Below are positions 1 through 26,048 of a stretch of DNA of 64,000 nucleotides, one piece after another. The notes beneath the pieces are model-generated. The model was not told the DNA's origin and made no database searches. It saw nothing but the letters and a program-made list of their open reading frames with translations. The translations under genes were made by a program, and so were the position numbers. Source of the DNA: Littorina saxatilis (lineage: Eukaryota > Mollusca > Gastropoda > Littorinimorpha > Littorinidae); the NCBI RefSeq assembly GCF_037325665.1, contig NC_090254.1, positions 36,918,854 through 36,982,853 on the forward strand. Direction: 5' to 3'. How positions within the stretch are numbered: position 1 is the first letter of the stretch; the number at the start of each line of letters is the position of its first letter.

Positions 1-128
1 ACGGGGCTTATTTTACAGAGAATATTCACAGAAGGTCTTAAAAGACAGGGTCTTAAAGGGGAGGAAGTCTCACGTTGGAGGGTCTTAAATGGGGGGGGGG
101 GGGGTTTCCACTGTATACAGGGTGACAA
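1..128. repeat. F1 palindromic MITE, truncated by window edge
   Basis: GTCTTAAA-rich sequence ending in a poly-G run and GGTTTCCACTGTAT, matching the right half of the F1 elements elsewhere in the window. Confidence 0.6.
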
Positions 129-210
129 TCTGTCCCTAAAAGAAATTTGGACACCCCTCCCCCCCCCCCTCCTTAAAAATGATGTGATCCGCCCCTGTTA
201 GTAGTTTAAA

Positions 211-929
211 GGCACAGTAAGCCTCCCGTAAACCATCATAGATACTGTCAGGCTTCTACACACAGTACAAACACCCTTCCATTTGAACGCTCACCAAACG
301 GGAACATCCCAGGTGCCCTACGTAAAGAGCGAGCAATTTATTTTGCGGATTGTCTCTCAGACAATCGGACCGTGGTGCGTTTTGGCGCTAGACCTAACTT
401 TTGAAATCTAAATAATAAATTGACAGCTTCTTACACAAGCATTCTTAAATCATAAAAGAATTCTTTTTTCATCAAGACAAGATCAGTACAATTCGAAGTT
501 TTGAAAGTTTGAAAAAAGAAAAGCCTGGAAGCAGGGTCACGCAAGGTCGTGGTTCTCGTAGCAGACGACGGTTTATGCCTATCGCCAGTTCCTCTGAACA
601 GTCAAAAGCCATCGCTAGAGTTCTTGTGAACCACAGCCGGTTTTTTCGTGCATAGTCAGAGGTACATAATAACGTGCTATTGCAGATAAGCTCACAGCGA
701 ATTACAAACTGACGACAACATTGTGAAAAAGGGAAACTGGATCACACGGGTTCACGATGGCTCAGGGGTAAAATAAACTACGCAAAAATAAATTCTTTGA
801 AAATTGCTCGCTCTTTACGGAGGGCACCTAGGATGTTCTCAAGCGGTGAGTGTTTAAATGAAAGGGTGTTTGTACTCTGTGTAAAAGCCTGACGGTATCT
901 GTGATGGTTTACGGGAGGCTTACTGTGCC
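211..929. mobile_element. P2 palindromic MITE, intact copy
   Basis: Terminal inverted repeats begin GGCACAGTAAGCCTCCCG and run for over 100 bp (ATACTGTCAGGCTT, CTCACC..CGGGAACATCC). The flanks are TTAAA on both sides, so the target site is probably TTAA-like. No coding capacity. It lies just downstream of SLC17 exon 979-1131. Confidence 0.75.
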
Positions 930-978
930 TTAAAAGTAACAGTAAATATCAATTCGAATCGAAGTTCACGAGTCTTAC

Positions 979-13868
<12,890 letters not shown>

Positions 13869-13925
13869 CTGGGGGGAAGAGAAAGGTCGAACACAAATAA
13901 TAAACATCATGTTGGTATGTAATGC

Positions 13926-13926
13926 G

Positions 13927-13990
<64 letters not shown>

Positions 13991-14012
13991 GTCGTCGTCG
14001 TCGTCTTCGTCG

Positions 14013-14052
<40 letters not shown>
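13926..14052. repeat. (CAT)n / (CGT)n microsatellite
   Basis: About 125 bp of CAT with an internal CGT block, between the first and second acceptor copies of the SLC17 exon. Confidence 0.95.
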
Positions 14053-14053
<1 letters not shown>

Positions 14054-14613
14054 TAAACAATCAATCAACCAATCATATGTTATACGGTCCGGTTTGGATG
14101 CTGTACTGACTGTGTTGAGACTTGTCGGGATATGTCTGGGGGAAAGACAGAAATCGAACACAAGTAATAAACATATTGGTATGTAATTGTAATGCGATGT
14201 AAACAGGTTGTACGGGCCGCTTTGGACGCTGTACAGACTGGGTAGAGACGTGTCGGGATATGTCTCGAAGGAAAAGAAAAGTCGAACACGAATGATAAAC
14301 ATGTTGGTATGCAATGCGCTGTAAACAGGCTGAACGGCCCTCTTTGGACGCTGTACTGACTAGGTGGAGGCTTGTCGGGATATATCTGGGGGAAAGACTG
14401 AAATATCGAACACAAATAAGATGTTGGTATGAAATTCCAATCATATTATATTTGCACTCACATAACTGTTTTGCACTTCTGGCAGCGCCCACTCAAAATG
14501 TGACCCTAAATTTGACCCTTAAAACGGACTAGTTTCTGTCCAACAACACAGTCGTTGTTAACACACACACAATGGGCGGTTCTGGTGAGGTTATTCCCCT
14601 TCTTTCTTTCGGC

Positions 14614-14645
14614 TGGTAACAGGCGGAACCTCGCGGCAAGATCAC
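14614..14645. repeat. 32-bp direct repeat, left copy
   Basis: TGGTAACAGGCGGAACCTCG continuing to ATCAC is repeated without change at 15623-15654, on either side of Repeat A copy 4. Confidence 0.85.
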
Positions 14646-14657
14646 ACCAGAAAGGAA

Positions 14658-15543
14658 AACAAGTCGCGTAAGGCGAAAATACAATATTTAGTCAAGTAGC
14701 TGTCGAACTCACAGAATGAAACTGAACGCAATGCCATTTTTCAGCAAGACCGTATACTCGTAGCATCGTCAGTCCACCGCTCATGGCAAAGGCAGTGAAA
14801 TTGACAAGAAGAGCGGGGTAGTAGTTGCGCTAAGAAGGATAGCACGCTTTTCTGTACCTCTCTTTGTTTTAACTTTATGAGCGTGTTTTTAATCCAAACA
14901 TATCATATCTATATGTTTTTGGAATCAGGAACCGACAAGGAATAAGATGAAAGTGTTTTTAAATTGATTTCGACAATTTAATTTTGATAATAATTTTTAT
15001 ATATTTAATTTTCAGAGCTTGTTTTTAATCCAAATATAACATATTTATATGTTTTTGGAATCAGCAAATGATGGAAAATAAGATGAACGTAAATTTGGAT
15101 CGTTTTATAAATTTTTATTTTTTTTTACAATTTTCATTAATGACCAAAGTCATTAATTAATTTTTAAGCCACCAAGCTGAAATGCAATACCGAAGTCCGG
15201 GCTTTGTCGAAGATTACTTGACCAAAATTTCAACCAATTTGGTTGAAAAATGAGGGCGTGACAGTGCCGCCTCAACTTTCACGAAAAGCCGGATATGACG
15301 TCATCAAAGATATTTATCAAAAAAATGAAAAAAACGTTCGGGGATTTCATACCCAGGAACTCTCATGTCAAATTTCATAAAGATCGGTCCAGTAGTTTAG
15401 TCTGAATCGCTCTACACACACACACACACGCACACACGCACGCACATACACCACGACCCTCGTTTCGATTGGATTGGATTGGATTGGATTGGATTCCCCC
15501 TCGATGTTAAAATATTTAGTCAAAACTTGACTAAATATAAAAA
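14658..15543 (-). mobile_element. Repeat A copy 4
   Basis: Full-length, reverse orientation (starts AACAAGTCGCGTAAGGCG). It has a private (GGATT)n expansion near 15465-15495. Confidence 0.9.
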
Positions 15544-15622
15544 CGTGCGTTGGTCTCCAATAGCATGTCGCTTTGGTAACAGTTCGTGTGTAAGTCGTGC
15601 ATTTTATACGGTAAAAAGACAA

Positions 15623-15654
15623 TGGTAACAGGCGGAACCTCGCGGCAAGATCAC
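15623..15654. repeat. 32-bp direct repeat, right copy
   Basis: See the copy at 14614-14645. Confidence 0.85.
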
Positions 15655-16540
15655 CGAGGAGTTGTCTCGCGTTATCACCCCAGAAGCGCTCATTGCTTTG
15701 TGTGGCAGCTAAGACTACTTGTTGCAGTTTAGCAGTCTTTCTAGCACAAACACAAAATAATGACAGAATCTTAAGAAGTATGTGTGCGTCCTTTACTATG
15801 AACCACCTTCTACAAATAGAAGAAAAGAAAAGATAAAGACTTGTTTTAGTCATGCATCGGGAAGCTTGTCGAAAAAAAACCCACCTATAACTAGCCCTAA
15901 GGCTTTGAAAAAAAAAAGTCAAACAGTCTTATTTGCGTGAAATTTGATGATTTCATTTATTTTCTCTCTGATTTTGATACGTTTCTGTAGACTCGATCTT
16001 GTGTTTCAAATAAAGTTCTCTTCAAACCGAAACGAATAAACCTGATACTGTCATATTTGAGTTAGTCTTATTAACTTGCACACTAAGTTGTATCATGTGA
16101 TTTTTAAGCATGATGGGACTTTTTACAATGATCTGTGATGGCCTCTTCACTTTTCCGTACAAGACACCCAGGCTCCTAATATGGACCGTTTGTGAATGCA
16201 TCTCATCATCAATTAAACAATCAATCATATCAACCAATCAGTTACTCAACCAGTCAATCAATCAACCAATAGAAAGCTCCTGCACATTTTGCAACGGTAA
16301 TCCTCAGATCGAAAAAAACCCACTTCACCTACCTCCATTGTGACCGTTGACGGTCAAGCCGTTAGTTTTTTGAGATTCGCGATCCGGTGCCATGACACTG
16401 AGTGCGAGGACAATTCTTGGTCATTAATTAACAGCGACCAGATCTGTCCTTAGTTTTATAGGACCACGCAGTGACCTCAGCAAATATGTAGAGGGGCCAT
16501 GTCAAAGGCATTCTGTATGATTATGCAGTGTCCTCCTCTT
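15655..16540. other. Intergenic or intronic sequence without recognised features
   Basis: Contains an (ATCA)-rich stretch near 16205-16275 and no convincing coding exon on either strand. It could hold an unrecognised 5' exon of the SLC17 gene. Confidence 0.4.
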
Positions 16541-16542
16541 TC

Positions 16543-16882
16543 CTCTTCTTCTTCTTCTTCTTCTTCTTCTTCTTCTTCTTCTTCTTCTTCTTCTTCTTCT
16601 TCTTCTTCTTCTTCTTCTTCTTCTTCTTCTTCTTCTTCTTCTTTTTCTTTTTCTTCTTCTTTTTCTTTTTTCTCCTTCTTTTTCTTTTTTCTTCTTTTTT
16701 TTCTTCTTGTTTTTCTTCTTTTTTTTCTTCTTCTTTTTTCTTCTTCTTTTTCTTTTTTTTACTTTTTTTTCTTCTTTTTCTTCTTTTTCTTCTTCTTTTT
16801 CTTCTTCTTTTTCTTCTTCTTTTTCTTCTTCTTTTTCTTCTTCTTTTTCTTCTTTTTCTTCTTCTTCTTCTTCTTCGTTCAT
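16543..16882. repeat. (TTC)n / T-rich microsatellite grown from a SINE-A tail
   Basis: About 340 bp of TTC and TTTTTC triplets directly joined to the 3' end of SINE-A copy 2. The long open frames on both strands here are low-complexity artefacts. Confidence 0.9.
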
Positions 16883-17233
16883 GGGCTGAAACTCCCATGT
16901 ACACTCGTGTTTTTCTACGAGTGGATTTTTACGTGTATGGCCGTTTTACACCACCATGCAGGCAGCCATACGCCGCTTTCGGGGGAAGCATGCTGGGTAT
17001 TTTCACCGAACTCTGACATGGATTACAAGATCTTTTCCGTGCGTACTTGGTCTTTTGCTTGCGTGTACACACGAAGGGTGATGAGGCACTAGCAGGTCTG
17101 CACATAAGTTGACCTGGGAGATCGGGAAAATCTCCACCCTTAACCCACCAGGCATGCAGCCGCGGCCGGGATTTGAACACACGACCTTCCGATTAGGAGG
17201 CCGATGTATTATCCACGAGGCCACTGTACCCGT
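16883..17233 (-). mobile_element. SINE-A copy 2
   Basis: Same body as copy 1 (CATGTCAGAGTTCGGTG on the minus strand) with the tRNA-like head near 17170-17230. Its GAA tail has expanded to about 340 bp. Confidence 0.85.
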
Positions 17234-17239
17234 CTTGTG

Positions 17240-17900
17240 TGGTATCCGTTTAGTAGGTGGGTTCTGGTGGTTTTGGGGATGGGCTAGACTGCTTGGTATA
17301 GCAGTCTGTTCCTTCCAGTTTTCCGTGGCTATAGTATAAGCTCTGTATGTCTTTTTTGTAAGTGAGAGTGTGTGTGTGTGTGGGGGGGGGGAGGGGCGGC
17401 TCGGGGCGTTCCGTATTCGTGTTTTATTTGAACTTGTGTGGATTACAACACTATGTATTCTGTGTCATATGCAGTGGTTGTTAATAAATACTGTTTCCAA
17501 TGCTGCGCTGTTCTTCATCGGTGTCTTATCATTATCAGTATATTAGCAGCAGAATCTTTTGCTCTAATAAAAAAATCTTTTCAAATAGCCTCTCAAGCTT
17601 ATCATCATCATCATCATCATCATCGTCGTCGTCGTCATCGTCGTCATCATCATCATCATCATCATCATGATGAAACCTTTCTCCAGGCTGATCTGCTGGG
17701 GGCTGTCGACAGGAGGTCAGGGAAGCTCATCTACGTCCATTCTTTTACGTTGTCGGACTAGCCTCTTATACGGCCCCTCATATGTTGATAATTGTTTCAT
17801 CACATAAATGAATATTCATATCCATGCATTGTCATTCGCAGATGTTCTCTTGCACAACCAGTAAGACGTTTTACTCACTGAGAGAATGTGAGGTCACCAG
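17240..17900. other. Intergenic sequence with a (CAT)n block
   Basis: (CAT/CGT)n at 17598-17669; otherwise nothing recognised. Confidence 0.5.
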
Positions 17901-17925
17901 ATGCTCTGGTGCAGGAGTTTAGGTG

Positions 17926-18215
17926 TACCTGGTGCAGGTGTACAGGCGTACCTGGTGCAGATGTACCTGGTGCAGGTGTACAGGCGTACCTGGTGCTGGT
18001 GCACCTGGTGCAGGTGTACCTGGTGCTGGTGTACATGTGTACCTGGTGCAGGTGTACTGGTGTACCTGGTGCAGGTGTACAGGTGTACCTGGTCCAGGTG
18101 TATAGGTAAACCTGGTGCAGGTGTACCTGGTGCAGGTGTACTGGTGTACCTCGTGTAGGTGTACAGGCGTACCTGGTGCAGGTGTACAGGTATACCTGGT
18201 GCAAGTGTACCTCAT
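17926..18215. repeat. Minisatellite with GTACCTGGTGCAGGT core
   Basis: About twenty imperfect copies of GTGTACCTGGTGCAG in 24-bp and 15-bp arrangements. It is open in several frames on both strands because the unit length is a multiple of three. Confidence 0.9.
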
Positions 18216-18820
18216 CAAAAGCGTAAATGACCCGTCCCTTTTCTCCACCTTAATGCACAGTTTCCACGCGATGAAGGTGCAACATTTCTGCAAAACTATT
18301 CTTTTACTCCGCAACGACACGTTGTCCAAAAAGGAACTATTCATCGTCTTCCTATAAAAACCGCATCCCCATTCCTAAAAGAAGGCTTGTTCTTACATAA
18401 TATTAGCAAACGAACAGAACAAAAACAAGAGGATAAACACTGAAATTATGTCTTTTTCTGCAGAAGGAAAAACTACACTAAGCAAAACATGTTGCACAAC
18501 AACAACAACAACAACAACAAAAATAAACCCAAAACTAAAAAAATTGAAACAAATAAGAGGGGGGAGAGGAGTGAAAACTATATATATCTTTTATGACAGA
18601 GAAAAAAAAAACACATTTTAAACTAAAACTGATTATGAATATACATGTAATCATCTTGCTCAGTCCTTTACCTTTTAGTTGCAACTATTTGAGCCGCAGG
18701 ATATTTAGAAAATCTTCACCAAACCATTCAACAGCGCTTCATGATTTACATATATTGCACCTTATTCTGCGGACATGGGTACCTTACTATGGAAATGTTT
18801 GGACTATAACAGTTTGCTGC
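18216..18820. other. A/T-rich sequence without recognised genes
   Basis: Holds an (AAC)n run near 18497-18520; nothing else identified. Confidence 0.5.
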
Positions 18821-18829
18821 AGAGCACAA

Positions 18830-19224
18830 CTTCTTCTTCTTCTTCTTCAGCGTTCCAGAATTTGTCTGGTTACGTGTGAGCTCGTTTGCCCATTTGGGTT
18901 CCCCACACAATACTCTGAGAGCATAGTCAGCTTCACTCCGCTTTCGTTGAGTAGGCATGCTGGGTAGGCTATTTTCGTGTTTCCATAACCCACCGAACTC
19001 TGACATGGATTACAGAATCTTTTCCGTGCGCACTTGGTCTTGTGCTTGCGTGTACACACGAAGGGGATTAAGTCACAAAGCAGGTCTGCACATAAGTTGA
19101 CCTGGGAGATCGAAAAAATCTCCACTCTTAACCCACCAGGCGGCAGCGACCGGGATTCGAATTCACGGACCTCTCGACGATTAGGAGGCCGACGTCTTAC
19201 CGGCACCACGCCTCTGCGCCCGTC
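18830..19224 (-). mobile_element. SINE-A copy 3
   Basis: Full-length, flanked by the 9-bp duplication CAGAGCACA (18821-18829 and 19225-19233), with a (TTC)n end. Confidence 0.85.
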
Positions 19225-19485
19225 AGAGCACAGCTAATGTTGAGGGTGTCCAAGGACACGTACCTATATGTAGCGGTAAAAAATACTCGTAGATCAGAAT
19301 ATATAACAATGTCGATATGACGCGCTCTAATTATTCATAAACACGAACGTAACATTGAAACCATAAAGGAAATGTCAGAAACTTAAACTCAAAGGGGAAA
19401 AAGTAGTGCTAAAAGTTCAGAATTTCAACAGGCAAAGTGCATCATACGTACTATTCTTTCCTTCTGTAGTCATCGACAATAATAT

Positions 19486-20346
19486 AACAAGTCGCGTAAG
19501 GCGAAAATACAACATTTAGTCAAGTAGCTGTCGAACTCACAGAATGAAACTGAACGCAATGCCATTTTTCAGCAAGACCGTATCGTCAGTCCACCGCTCA
19601 TGGCAAAGGCAGTGAAATTGACAAGAAGAGCGGGGTAGTAGTTGCGCTAAGAAGGATAGCACGCTTTTCTGTACCTCTCTTTGTTTTAACTTTCTGAGCG
19701 TGTTTTTAATCCAAACATATCATATCTATATGTTTTTGGAATCAGGAACCGACAAGGAATAAGATGAAAGTGTTTTTAAATTGATTTAGAAAATTTAATT
19801 TTGATCATAAGATTTATATATTTAATTTTCAGAGGTTGTTTTTAATCCAAATATAACATATTTATATGTTTTTGGAATCAGAAAATGATGGAGAATAAGA
19901 TGAACGTAAATTAGGATCGTTTAATAAATTTTTTTTTATTTTTTTTTACAATTTTCAGATTTTTAATGACCAAAGTCATTAATTAATTTTTAAGCCACCA
20001 AGCTGAAATGCAATACCGAAGTCCGGGCTTCGTCGAAGATTGCTTGACCAAAATTTCAATCAATTTGGTTGAAAAATGAGGGCGTGACAGTGCCGCCTCA
20101 ACTTTCACGAAAAGCCGGATATGACGTCATCAAAGACATTTATCAAAAAAATGAAAAAAACGTTCGGGGATTTCATACCCAGGAACTCTCATGTCAAATT
20201 TCATAAAGATCGGTCCAGTAGTTTAGTCTGAATCGCTCTACACACACACACACACACACAGACACACGCACATACACCACGACCCTCGTCTCGATTCCCC
20301 CCTCGATGCTAAAACATTTAGTCATAACTTGACTAAATGTAAAAAA
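19486..20346 (-). mobile_element. Repeat A copy 5
   Basis: Full-length reverse copy with a (CA)n tract near 20241-20275. Confidence 0.9.
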
Positions 20347-20347
20347 G

Positions 20348-20349
<2 letters not shown>

Positions 20350-20397
<48 letters not shown>

Positions 20398-20694
20398 GGC
20401 TAGCACGCACGCACACACACGCGCAAGAACGCACGTACACATGATTTATTCACGCACGCACGCACGCACAACACACACACACACACATGCGCACGCACGC
20501 ACACACACACACGCACACACACACACATACACACACACACACAAAACCCGTTTTATTCTTAGATCCTATAGACCAGCCGGGTCTGAATGGACAGCATGAC
20601 TTTACGGTTTCAGAGAAAGAAAGAGGGAGGGAGGGAGGGAGGGAGGGGGGAGAGGGACAGACAGACAAACACAGAGAGTGATTGAGAGAAGGGG

Positions 20695-20749
<55 letters not shown>

Positions 20750-20812
20750 TGGGGAAAATGAGAGAGAGAGAGGTGAATAGAGAGAGAAAGAGTGAGTGAG
20801 ATCGGAGAGAGA
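20350..20812. repeat. (CA)n, (CG)n, (GGGA)n and (GA)n cluster
   Basis: Simple repeats between two Repeat A copies in opposite orientation: CA/CG at 20350-20540, GGGA near 20625-20650, GA at 20697-20746. Confidence 0.9.
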
Positions 20813-20880
20813 GTTATATTTTGGTTATTTTATATACACGAAGACAGCTTTGACGTCAAAACTTGGTTTAGCCCTCGTGA

Positions 20881-21737
20881 TTACATTTAGTCAAGTTTTG
20901 ACTAAATGTTTTAACATAGAGGGGGGAATCGAGACGAGGGTCGTGGTGTATGTGTGTGTGTCTGTCTGTCTGTGTGTGTAGAGCGATTCAGACTAAACTA
21001 CTGGACCGATCTTTATGAAATTTGACATGAGAGTTCCTGGGAATGATATCCCCGGATGTTTTTTTCTTTTTTTCGATAAATGTCTTTGATGACGTCATAT
21101 CCGGCTTTTTGTAAAAGTTGAGGCGGCACTGTCACACCCTCATTTTTCAATCAAATTGATTGAAATTTTGGCCAAGCAATCTTCGACGAAGGCCGGACTT
21201 CGGTATTGCATTTCAGCTTGGTGGCTTAAAAATTAATTAATGACTTTGGTCATTAAAAATCTGAAAATTGTAAAAAAAAATTTTTTTTATAAAACGATCT
21301 AAATTTACGTTCATCTTATTCTTCATCATTTTCTGATTCCAAAAACATATAAATATGTTATATTTGGATTACAACCAAGCTCTGAAAATTAAAAATATAA
21401 AAATTATGATCAAAATTAAATTTTCGAAATCAATTTAAAAATACTTTCATCTTATTCCTTGTCGGTTCCTGATTCCAAAAACATATAGATATGATATGTT
21501 TGGATTAAAAACACGCTCAGAACGTTAAAACGAAGAGAGGTACAGAAAAGTGTGCTATCCTTCTCAGCGCAACTACTACCCCGCTCTTCTTGTCAATTTC
21601 ACTGCCTTTGCCACGAGCGGTGGACTGACGATGCTACGAGTATACGGTCTTGCTGAACAATTGCATTGCGTTCAGTTTCATTCTGTGAGTTCGACAGCTT
21701 GACTAAATGTTGTATTTTCGCCTTACGCGACTTGTTT
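20881..21737 (+). mobile_element. Repeat A copy 6
   Basis: Full-length forward copy. Confidence 0.9.
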
Positions 21738-22091
21738 TCATATGGTCTTTCGCAATTTGTTTGATTGTTGTGAAGATCACAATACGGATTTATACCTTAA
21801 AATAGACTTTTTTTCTCTTTAAGTCATTTGACCACAACATTATTAAAACAGAACTGTTTGTGTTCAAATTCGATGTGCTTTTGCTTCAATGTATATAGAG
21901 TACCGGTAATAGTATATGATCAAAAACAAAATGTGCTTTAAGATTGCCGTAGTAAAAATTATTAAATGTAAAATAAGCAAAGCGATGAATCAAACCATGT
22001 TAGTTCACGGATGACAAGATAATTTCAAAACTATTCATGGGAATGATTTGAACTTTTGCAGAATTGTTTCACACAATCTGATAGATGTTTT

Positions 22092-22402
22092 GTTCGGTAG
22101 CTCAGTTGGTAGAGCAATCAATGGACTTGTGATCCTATGGTCGCAGATTCGAACCCGGGCCAGGACAAACACTGACGTGTCAACTTTATGTGCAGACTCA
22201 GAGATGGTATCCATTGTTCCACCCCCGTGTCACCACTGCGGCACGTAAAAGACCTCGGTCATTGTGCCATAAGTGCAGGTGGCTTAATACACCTCAACAC
22301 GCAGACACCTGGATAGCGCGACTCTGTTGCTGCTAGGTTTCCACTGGGATGAGGCGACCCGAATTTCCCAGCGATGGGACAATAAAGTAATGACAATGAA
22401 AA
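22092..22402 (+). mobile_element. SINE-C copy 1 (tRNA-derived)
   Basis: Head GGTAGCTCAGTTGGTAGAGC and GATTCGAACCC, body ACGTAAAAGACCTCGGTC, end TTCCCAGCGATGGGACAATA, tail AATGACAATGAAAA. Repeat A copy 7 begins at its tail. Confidence 0.85.
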
Positions 22403-23187
22403 ACATGTCGCGTAAGGCGAAATTACTACATTTAGTCAAGCTGTGGAACTCACAGAATGAAACTGAACGCACTGCATTTTTTCACAATGACCGTATACGC
22501 GTAGTACGCCGCTTGTGCAAAACGGAGTGAAACTGACGAGCCTGTTCAGCGCAGTAGTGGTTTCGCTGTACTGCATAGCACGCTTTTCTGTACCTCTCTT
22601 CGTTTTAACTTTCTGAGCGTGTTTTTAATCCAAACATATCATATCTATATGTTTTTGGAATCAGGAACCGACAAGGAATAAGATGAAATTGTTTTTAAAT
22701 CGATTTCGGAAATTTAATTTTGATCATACGTAATTGTTATATTTTTAATTTTCAGAGCTTGTTTTTATTCCAAATATAACATATTAATATGTTTTTGGAA
22801 TCAGGAAATGATGTAGAATACGATGAACGTAAATTTGGATCGTTTTATATTAAAACAAAAAAAATTAAAATTTTCAGATTTTTAATGACCAAAGTCATTA
22901 ATTAATTTCTAAGCCACCAAGCTGAAATGCAATACCGAAGTCCGGCCTTCGTCGAAGATTGCTTTACAAAAATTTCAAAGTATTTATCAAAAAAATGAAA
23001 AAAACGTCCGGGGATATCATTCCCAGGAACTCTCATGTCAAATTTCATAAAGATCGGTCCAGTAGTTTGGTCTGAATCGCTCTACACACACACACGCACA
23101 GACAGACACACACACATACACCACGACCCTCGTCTCGATTTCCCCTCCATGTTAAAACATTGTCAAAACTTGACTAAATGTAAAAAA
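22403..23187 (-). mobile_element. Repeat A copy 7 (internally shortened)
   Basis: Reverse copy lacking the block with GATGACGTCATATCCGGC; joined directly to the SINE-C tail. Confidence 0.85.
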
Positions 23188-23289
23188 GGAAAATCAAAGG
23201 ATAAAGCCGTGACGGGGGTCACAGTCAGTTGTGATCATGCTCCTTGAAGCTGAAATTTATTTGTTGCACAAGTGGATCTTAATACAGTA

Positions 23290-23478
23290 CAGTGAAACCC
23301 CCAATGTAAGATTTCCTCTGTTTTAAGTAATAAGCCATTAATTTTTCAGATTGTCTCTTCATACGCTCTGTAAATGTACCTCCATTTTAAGACTCCCTCC
23401 TTTTAAAGTCCTGATTGTCTCAGATTTTTGGAGGTCTTAGAAATGGGGGGGGGGGGGGGGGGGGGCGTTCTACTGTAT
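23290..23478. mobile_element. F1 palindromic MITE
   Basis: CAGTGAAACCCCCAATGTAA on the left and a poly-G run then TTCTACTGTA on the right, with the internal TTAAGACT / CTTAGAAAT pattern. Confidence 0.7.
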
Positions 23479-24312
23479 TAATCTGTATTAATACTTGTGT
23501 CCAGGTGTTCTTCAAAATCAGCACTAAAAGGGCAGGTGGAAACCATTTTGACAGACACTGCCTACCTAAAAAAAAATTCTCCATGGAATGGGTTCTGGGA
23601 CTTTGAAATTGACAACAAATAATGTTTAAATTACAGCAAATGTCATGGCTGCTTAGGCATTTCCCTGCTTCTGAGAATCTCTTATCTGTGATGATTTTGC
23701 AATGATTGTTGCATTAATGTCTGAATACATGTGTGTGTATGAGAACATAAATGCTCTGTTGGCACTTAGAAATCATTTTTCCCATCACACGCAAACACAA
23801 CACACACATTTGGACACAATTTTTCACATCACACACACGCACACACACACACACACACACACATTTGGACACCATTTTTCACATAACAGATTAACACACA
23901 TACTGTACTAATACATTGGCACACACACAGACATCATCATCAGCTAACTGTTTGCACAAAAGCTCTGCTCATAAATGATTCTGTTCCCAGTTTTCTTCTT
24001 TTCAGAGTATTCCTCGGGTTCTTTTTAATCAACAAACATGATTGCATACATTCTTCGATAACTCACAAAGTATTAACGTTGTAGCAAAATATCCCTGACT
24101 CCGGAGTAAGGAGTCAGTCTTTCAAACATCAACACTGAATAACAACTAGAAATTAATGTTGTATCACATCAGTCTCTGCTAATCAAAGTACATGTACTTC
24201 GTTCATTGTACATTTCATTCAATCCTTAGTTTGGGTGCATAATTTCCTTTGCTTGGGTTTTGTTACGATTGTTTGATTGTTTTGTTGTTGTCTGTGTGGG
24301 TTTTTTCACCTC
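23479..24312. other. Intergenic sequence without recognised genes
   Basis: Short (CA)n tracts around 23790-23865 and two copies of CACACATTTGGACAC. Confidence 0.5.
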
Positions 24313-24379
24313 CTTTTTACATTTAGTCAAGTTTTGACTAAATGTTTTAACATAGAGGGGGAATTGAGACGAGGGTCAT

Positions 24380-24418
<39 letters not shown>

Positions 24419-25221
24419 AGCAATTCAGACTAAACTACTGGACCAATCTTTATGAAATTTTACATGAGAATTCCTGGGAATGATATTCCCGGATGTTTTT
24501 TTCTTTTTTTCGATAAATGTCTTTCATGACGTCATATCCGGCTTTTTGTAAAATTTGAGGCGGCACCGTCACACCCTCATTTTTCAATCAAATTGATTGA
24601 AATTTTGGCCAAACAATCTTCGACAAAGGCCGGACTTCGGTATTGCATTTCAGCTTGGTGGCTTAAAAATTAATTTATGACTTTGGTCATTAAAAATCTG
24701 AAAATTGTAAAAACAAAACTTTTTTAATAAAACGATCCATATTTACGTTCATCTTAATCTTCATCATTTTCTGATTCCAAAAACAAATAAATATGTTATA
24801 TTTGGATTAAAAACAAGCACTGAAAATTAAAAAATATAAAAATTATGATCAAAATTAAATTTTCGAAATCAATTTAAAACACTTTCATCTTATTCCTTGT
24901 GAGGTTCCTGATTCCAAAAACATAGAGATATGATATGTTTGGATTAAAAACACGCTCAGAAAGTTAAAACGAAGAGAGGTACAGAAAAGCGTGCTACATG
25001 TATCCTTCTCAGCGCAACTACTACCCCGCTCTTCTTGTCTTCTGCGTTCGACGGTTGTGTCTAGGGTGCTCTTCTTGTCAATTTCACTGCCTTTGCCACA
25101 AACGGTGGACTGACGATGCTACGAGTATACGGTCTTGCTGAAAAATTGCAGTGCGTTCAGTTTCATTCTGTGAGTTCGACAGCTTGACTAAATGTTGTAT
25201 TTTCGCCTTACGCGACTTGTT
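24313..25221 (+). mobile_element. Repeat A copy 8
   Basis: Full-length, with a small internal duplication around 25031-25080 (CTCTTCTTGTC repeated). Confidence 0.9.
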
Positions 25222-25311
25222 TATTGAATCATGAAAGTTCTAAAACAGAAATATTGCAGGAAGGCAACTGCTCTTTATCTATTTTCTCTCAAAAACATCA
25301 AACAAATAATC

Positions 25312-26026
25312 AAACAAGTTGCGTGAAGCGATATAAAAACATTTGGTCAAGCTGTCGGCATCAAAGTAACAGATTAACACCAAAAACCAGTCATCGCCGA
25401 GACTATATCAAGATAGTCTCGACTATATCAAGATAGTCTCGACTAACCTGGAACCACACCAAAAGACCGAGACAGGTCACGCTCGTCTCCTCGTAGTCGT
25501 AGCAACGCAGTACTTACTTAACCTATTTTCTGTAATCCTGAGCACGTTTTTAGAGTAAACATTACATATATTTTTGAATTCAGGAGAAATTGAGAAATAT
25601 GATGCAATCATTTTAAATCTGTTAGTGAAAATTCTGTTTTAATGACAACTTTAATGAGCAAACTAATTAACTATTTTTTATGCTGCCAAGCTGAAATGCA
25701 ATCTCATAGTCCGGACTTCGTCGAAGATTGCTTGACCAAAATTTCAATCAATTTGATTGAAAAATTAGAGCGTGACAGTGCTGCCTTAACTTTCACAAAT
25801 AGCCGGATATGACGTCATCAAAGACATTTATTGAAAAAACGAAAAAAACGTCTGGGGATATCATACCCAGGAACTCTCATGCGAAATTTCATGAAAATCG
25901 GTCCAGTAGTTTTCTCTGAATCGCTCTACACACACACACACACGCACACACATACACCACGACCCTCGTCTCGATTCCCCGTCTATGTTAAAACATTTAG
26001 TCAAAACTTGACTAAATGTAAAAAGA
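25312..26026 (-). mobile_element. Repeat A copy 9 (diverged)
   Basis: Reverse copy with many differences and an internal GACTATATCAAGATAGTCTC duplication; the older-looking member of the family. Confidence 0.8.
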
Positions 26027-26048
26027 CGAACAAACTGAAAAGATCATT

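Noticed and set aside
15368-15922. 184-codon minus-strand ORF
   Set aside because: More than a third of it is Repeat A; the remainder has no recognisable motif.
16499-17092. Poly-Phe/Ser and poly-Glu/Arg ORFs
   Set aside because: They come from the (TTC)n tract and SINE-A body.
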